Part shown: piece after piece, positions 60,001 to 64,000 of the stretch
Layout of the letters: every line of letters starts with the position of its first letter
Position numbering within the stretch: position 1 is the stretch's first letter
Assembly (NCBI RefSeq): GCF_018446385.1
Contig: NC_055999.1
Location: 78,879,859 to 78,943,858, forward strand
Length of the DNA: 64,000 nucleotides
Source of the DNA: Zingiber officinale
Lineage: Eukaryota; Streptophyta; Magnoliopsida; Zingiberales; Zingiberaceae
Reading direction: 5' to 3'
Notes under the pieces: generated by a model
Told to the model about the DNA's origin: nothing
Seen by the model: only the letters and a program-made list of their open reading frames with translations
Databases searched by the model: none
Translations under genes and position numbers: made by a program

Positions 60001-60972
60001 CATTGGACCGTAGTCCCATATAGCTAAAATAAACTGATTTACTGTTTTAAACGCTTCTAATGCATTTAACTGTACTATTAAAATGCCTAAGTTGTATTTT
60101 TACTGATCTAGTTATTTTGTCGAACACTTAGTGTTCCCCAACTCTCCTCTTTATTAGGGAGATCACCTTTAGGCACCCGACAACGTCTACAACCCCAACT
60201 GACGAGGGTAAGCGTGTCCGGCCCATCTAAAGGTGCTCAACTAAAATCCCTAAATCTAAGAGGAGGGTTAAAACATCCTACATGTCAACAAAATCTGCAT
60301 ATTACTAACCAAATGCATGGAAAATCCAAACGGAGCTATTATACTGCAGGTGAGGGGTTTCTTACCTCTTGATCGTAATTTCTTACGATTCTATTCGCTA
60401 GAGTTCCGGTGGAGGTGATCCTCTCGACGATCCGATCACGTCTTCGCGCTCCTCTCGCGGAGAAGAACCTCTTTCGTGTTGGAGTCGTCGCCGGAAGGTG
60501 AACCGATGGACCTTGGGCTTGGTGTGCCGTGCGTGAGGAAGAGGAGAAGAAGAGGGGCGCCGGCGTGAGGGTTTGAGAGGAGAAGGCGCCGAACCAAAAT
60601 AATAATAATAATCACCCAACTCCAACTTAAGTTTATTATTTATATTAAGTGGTTTAATGAACCCAACTCTAATATAAATATATTTGGTTCTCCTTTCTTT
60701 CAGCACGGCCCTACTGGGTTCACCGGTTACTAATCTTATCTGTAAACCATAGGTCTCGGGTTCGATTCCCGCCTAAGCTATTTTACGGTTCTAATTATTT
60801 TTGCTACTTCCGATACTCGGAAAATTCCGGAAAAATATCTAAAAATTCCAGAAAAGTCATAGAATAATTCTAAAATAGTTTTGAGAATTTTCGGGCGTTA
60901 CATAACCAGTTCCTGCGGATTCGATATTCTTTTATTACTGATGACGTAACCGTACACTTGTGGTGCGTAACA
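57014..60972 (+). repeat. 5' LTR of the Athila-like element
   Basis: Starts near TGATGTGCATAG (edge chosen because copia integrase remains end there) and ends gcgtaaca before the PBS; about 1.64 kb without the nested insert. Contains repeated acacggccgtgtg-type palindromes (57255-57640), TATA (cttctatatatgg, 57650-57662), then two copies of tgaccga(a/g)aggcgtcgtgacagg-type sequence near 58104 and 58260. The left edge is approximate. Confidence 0.75.
58586..60902 (+). mobile_element. Solo LTR in the Athila-like LTR, TSD taacc
   Basis: 2,317 bp with perfect 7-bp inverted ends TGTAACG...CGTTACA and target duplication taacc (58581-58585, 60903-60907). The end type fits chromovirus (Tekay/Del-like) gypsy LTRs. 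Internal features: six near-perfect GATCGGTCnGCnGACCGATC palindromes (58800-59095), duplicated ctaggttatctgaaccta (59940-59980), a tRNA B-box-like ggttcgattcc (60759-60769). No internal domains. Orientation is not certain. Confidence 0.88.
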
Positions 60973-60978
60973 AGTTTT

Positions 60979-60997
60979 TGGCGCCGTTGCCGGGGAC
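60979..60997 (+). promoter_or_regulatory. Primer binding site, tRNA-Asp
   Basis: TGGCGCCGTTGCCGGGGAC matches the complement of the plant tRNA-Asp 3' end, the PBS typical of Athila-type elements, 6 bases after the LTR. Confidence 0.9.
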
Positions 60998-61205
60998 TGC
61001 GTCTATAACATTAGAGATTATCATTTAGTTAGACTAAACTTTTCTTTTCTTTTCTTACATCTAACTTGTAACTAGTTTTTTTTTAATTCTATTTTGCATT
61101 CTTTTATTACATTCTTTCTTTACATTCGTTATTCTATAATTCTTTTTGTAAATCAAATTCTTTGCATTCTTTTCTTGAAAGCAAATTCTTTAATCTTGTT
61201 CTTGT

Positions 61206-62563
61206 ATGCGAAGATCTAATCTTGCAAGAAAATTATTTCCTCTTGATCTCGAGATTGATAGAACATTTCATAAAAGGAAAATCTTGCAAAGACATCAAGA
61301 AGAGCAAGAACAATTAAGTATGGCGAATAGACCACTTAAGGGTTATGCAGCACCTTATGCCAAAGGGTTCCGTTCAAGTATTACAAGGCCCTCTGTTAAA
61401 GCAAATAACTTTGAGATCAAGCCTGCAATAATCAATATGGTTCAGCAAAATTAGTTTGGAGGTGGACCGCATGAAGACCCTAATCAGCATTTGGAAGTCT
61501 TTTATGAAATCTGCGGTACCATGACAATGAATGGTGTTCCTTCTGAAGCTATTAGATCATTATTGTTTGAGTTTTCTTTACGAGATAGAGCTAAACAATG
61601 GTTGAATTCTTTACCTCCTAATAGCATTACCACTTGGGAGCAATGTTAGTAGCAATTCTTAGATAAGTTCTATCCCCCAAGCAAAATAGCTCATATGAGA
61701 AATCTTATCGCAAGCTTCAGACAATCTGACTCCGGATCTTTATTTGAAACATGGGATAGATACAATTATATGCTCATACAATGCCCATATCATGGATTGG
61801 AGAAATGGTTAATGTTGCACACATTTTATAACGGTAGCAATTGTTATACTATGGTGTCCCTAGATTCAGCTACTGGAGGGGCACTTATGAATAAAAGCTT
61901 AGATGAGGCCGAAAAAATCATTGAAAGTGTAGTACAAAACCATCATCAATGGGCAACAGAGAGAAGTGGAGGCTATTCCTTTACAAACCCAACAAAAGCG
62001 TCAGGAAAATTTGATGTAGATGCAGTTACCTTAATGACTGCAAAGTTGGATGCTCTTACAAAAAAACTAAAAAATATGAGGACTAGCATTAATACAGTAA
62101 ATGTCATAGTATGCTGTTATGAAACATGCAGAAGTTCTGATCATTCTCAAGACTCATGTCCTTTGGGAGCTATTTCTGCACAAATAAATTAATTAGAGCA
62201 ATGTGACGCTATCATGGGTTTTAATCAATGACAGAACAATCCATATTCCAACATATACAACCCTGGGTGGAAGAATCATCCTAATATTTTTTATAAAAAC
62301 AATCAAGAACAAGGACTATCCATGGGGGCAAAACAAACTTTCCAGTCGGGGCAACAAAATTTTCAGCAACAACAACAATCTTCTCAAAGCTATCAATTTT
62401 CTAAAATTGAGAAAATGCTTGAGGGAATTATCTTCAATCAAAATGAAATGAAGCAAGATATTTTGAAGCTAACTCAGAGAATGGATAATTCCGAAAAGCA
62501 TCAAAAGATTCAAGATAGCCAAATTGCCCAATTAGCCTCATCATCTTCAAGAGCACCAGGATA
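61206..62563 (+). pseudogene. Athila-like gag, with stops
   Basis: ATG at 61206 (MRRSNLARKLFPLDLEIDRT). Stops at about 61452 (TAG after NMVQQN) and two adjacent TAGs near 61648, then YPPSKIAHMRNLIASFRQ and SLFETWDRYNYMLIQCPYHG, the standard retrotransposon gag core. A degraded knuckle (CCYETCRSSDHSQDSCP, 62118-62160) and a Gln-rich tail (QQNFQQQQQSSQS) follow. Roughly 440 codons in total when breaks are ignored. Confidence 0.85.
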
Positions 62564-63614
62564 ATTTCCTTGAAAATCTTATGTTAATCCAATAGAGCAT
62601 TGCAATCGAATTGAGCTTAGGAGCGGATGGACCTTGGGGGATCCTCAAGTGACTACTCCAAAAGGGATGAAAGCTGAAGAAGAGCTCTCTCCTCCGGCAC
62701 CCGAATCCACTCAAATGCAAGAAGATGAGGAGAGTACCATTAAGGTTAAAGAGACTCTTCCACTAAACCCACAGAGTCAAGTAGTCTCTTTTCCTCAAAG
62801 AATAGTGATGCTGAAAAAAGACGAAGAGTTTGGCAGATTTTTAGAAAAAGTTAAAGAAATTTGTGTTGAAGTTCCCTTAATTGATGTAATTTTATAAATG
62901 CCAAAGTTTATCAAATTCTTGAAGGACATCATGTCAAACAAAAGAAGAAGGGGAGACATTGAGACCATAACACTTATTGAGGAATGCAGCGCTTTATTTG
63001 AGAAGAACATTTCCCTAAAACTTAAAGATCCAGGAAGCTTTTACATCCCCTATAGTATAGGATCTGAGTTCATAAAAAAAGCTTTTTGTGATTTGGGGAC
63101 AAGTATTAGCCTCATTCAATATTCAATCTGTAATAAATTGGGTCTCAAAAACTTAAAACTTACTACCATGGCACTACAATTAGCTGATCATTCGTGCAGG
63201 TATCCAATGGGAATTATTGAGGATGTGTCCGTAGAGGTTGGTGGGAATATAATTCCCACAGATTTTGTGGTACTAGACATGGTAGAGGACCCGAAGATTC
63301 TAATCATATTAGGAAGATCTTTCCTTGCAACAGCTGGAGCAATAATTGATGTTAAAAACCATAAACTTTCATTGGTAATTGGTAAGGAAAGGTTGGAGTA
63401 TGATTTGTCTAACTCTTCTAACCATGTTTCTTCTTTTCTATTATGTGTTTACAGCGGGGCGGACGCTTATGAGCTTGAGGATTGGAATTTCCATCCTCAT
63501 GGGAGGCCACCAGATGAGGAACATGATCTGGTGAGTGAAATTGGGAGGAGACCTCCCAATAAAAATGAAAAATACATCTGCCCTCCTAGGGCAAGGAAAA
63601 GAGAAAAGGACTAA
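62564..63614 (+). pseudogene. Athila-like aspartic protease region
   Basis: Begins with the usual IELRSG-type linker and an acidic stretch (EEELSPPAPESTQ), then a TAA (62895-62897, where CAA is expected) and a 238-codon frame. In that frame CDLGTSISLI (active-site Asp at residue 65), FVVLDM and ILGRSFLATAGAIIDV mark a retroviral-type aspartic protease. The tail (residues ~195-238) is basic and not protease-like. Pol is expected next but absent. Confidence 0.82.
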
Positions 63615-64000
63615 AAAGATCAGTCGAGTTAAAGACCTTAAACAAGCGCTTCTTGGGAGGCACTCCAAGGGTTTTTTTAGTATTTTCCAGTTTAAGTTTT
63701 TCTTTTTCTAGTACTTTTAAATTTGTTGTTACTTTTGTTTTTATGTTGTAATTTTTCTTCCATGAGCTAACCATGACTATTTCATGGGTATGGAAGCATT
63801 GGAAAAGTCGAGAAGGAGTAAAACCATCTTTATGGAGCAAAATAGAGCTCGATCGTGTACCAGACATGACCATGTTTGCTTACAGAGAAGAATAGGCACA
63901 TGGCCGTGTGACTTGCACGGGTCGTGTGAACCTACCCGAGAAGAAGAACTGCTTGGTCGTGTACCACACACGGTTGTGTGATGATTCCAGAAGAGGAGAT
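63615..64000 (+). other. Element interior after protease
   Basis: 63622-63670 reads in another frame KDLKQALLGRHSKGFF, similar to the very end of Athila-type polyproteins, implying that reverse transcriptase, RNase H and integrase were deleted. From about 63895 the acatggccgtgtg / cacacggttgtgtg palindromes of the LTR reappear. No ORF assigned. Confidence 0.5.

Larger units (their letters stand above)
57014..64000 (+). mobile_element. Athila-like Ty3/gypsy element, 5' part
   Basis: 5' LTR (57014-60972, with a nested solo LTR), tRNA-Asp PBS, gag and protease in plus orientation; the window ends before any 3' LTR. The order gag-protease with DLGTS and this PBS fit the Athila/Tat side of Ty3/gypsy. 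Frames are broken by stops. Confidence 0.85.

Noticed and set aside
60398..60706. 102-codon minus-strand frame rich in Arg/Ser/Pro
   Set aside because: Falls inside a solo LTR and has no recognisable domain.

Overview
This is a stretch of flowering-plant nuclear DNA, very probably monocot. The evidence is nested plant LTR retrotransposons (Ty1/copia primed by initiator-Met tRNA, Ty3/gypsy Athila-type primed by tRNA-Asp), a CACTA transposase relic, a TRIM, and one GC-rich, intron-split O-methyltransferase gene of the lignin/phenylpropanoid (COMT) family in AT-rich surroundings. The repeat style would fit Zingiberales, but I cannot confirm a species from sequence alone. There are no bacterial-type genes, no rRNA, no CRISPR and no intact tRNA.

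Layout. 1-3045: tandem and palindromic repeats, including a ~110-bp array. 3887-4920: decayed CACTA transposase. 4951-6870: minus-strand LTR remnant split by a 646-bp TRIM. 6871-11879: mostly empty DNA with a fold-back repeat, one orphan exon-like segment and a 983-bp solo LTR (10232-11214, TSD agcaa). 11880-22990: complete minus-strand copia element with two 2,436-bp LTRs (TSD catgg); its 3' end is split by a solo LTR (14353-15488, TSD atatc). 23867-25189: another solo LTR (TSD gattg). 25300-28829: five tandem copies of a ~0.7-kb unit. 30852-47834: the 3' part of a SIRE-like copia element. It is interrupted by a gag-only copia element (32219-36367, TSD catct), and its 3' LTR is interrupted by an 8.7-kb non-autonomous element (38699-47379, TSD gcatg). 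47835-51097: AT-rich DNA with dispersed repeats. 51098-52393: the only intact host gene, a three-exon O-methyltransferase of 354 aa. 54680-57013: minus-strand copia pol relic. 57014-64000: 5' part of an Athila-like gypsy element; its LTR carries a 2.3-kb solo LTR (TSD taacc), followed by PBS, gag and protease, with most of pol apparently deleted.

How parts relate. The 38699-47379 element has LTRs, PBS, a broken gag and PPT but no integrase, reverse transcriptase or RNase H, so it would depend on proteins from another element; its gag and 3' spacer resemble SIRE-type elements in the same window. It also carries a second ORF with its own GC-palindrome/TATA promoter and a 74-bp GT-AG intron. Several LTR families share three design features: a hairpin in the 3' part of the LTR with compensatory base changes, tandem units in which a variable word is echoed as its reverse complement, and clusters of short GC-rich palindromes just upstream of the TATA box. 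These shared architectures are the most novel signal I see. The element ORFs apart from the second ORF carry many stops that look like C-to-T (or G-to-A) decay.
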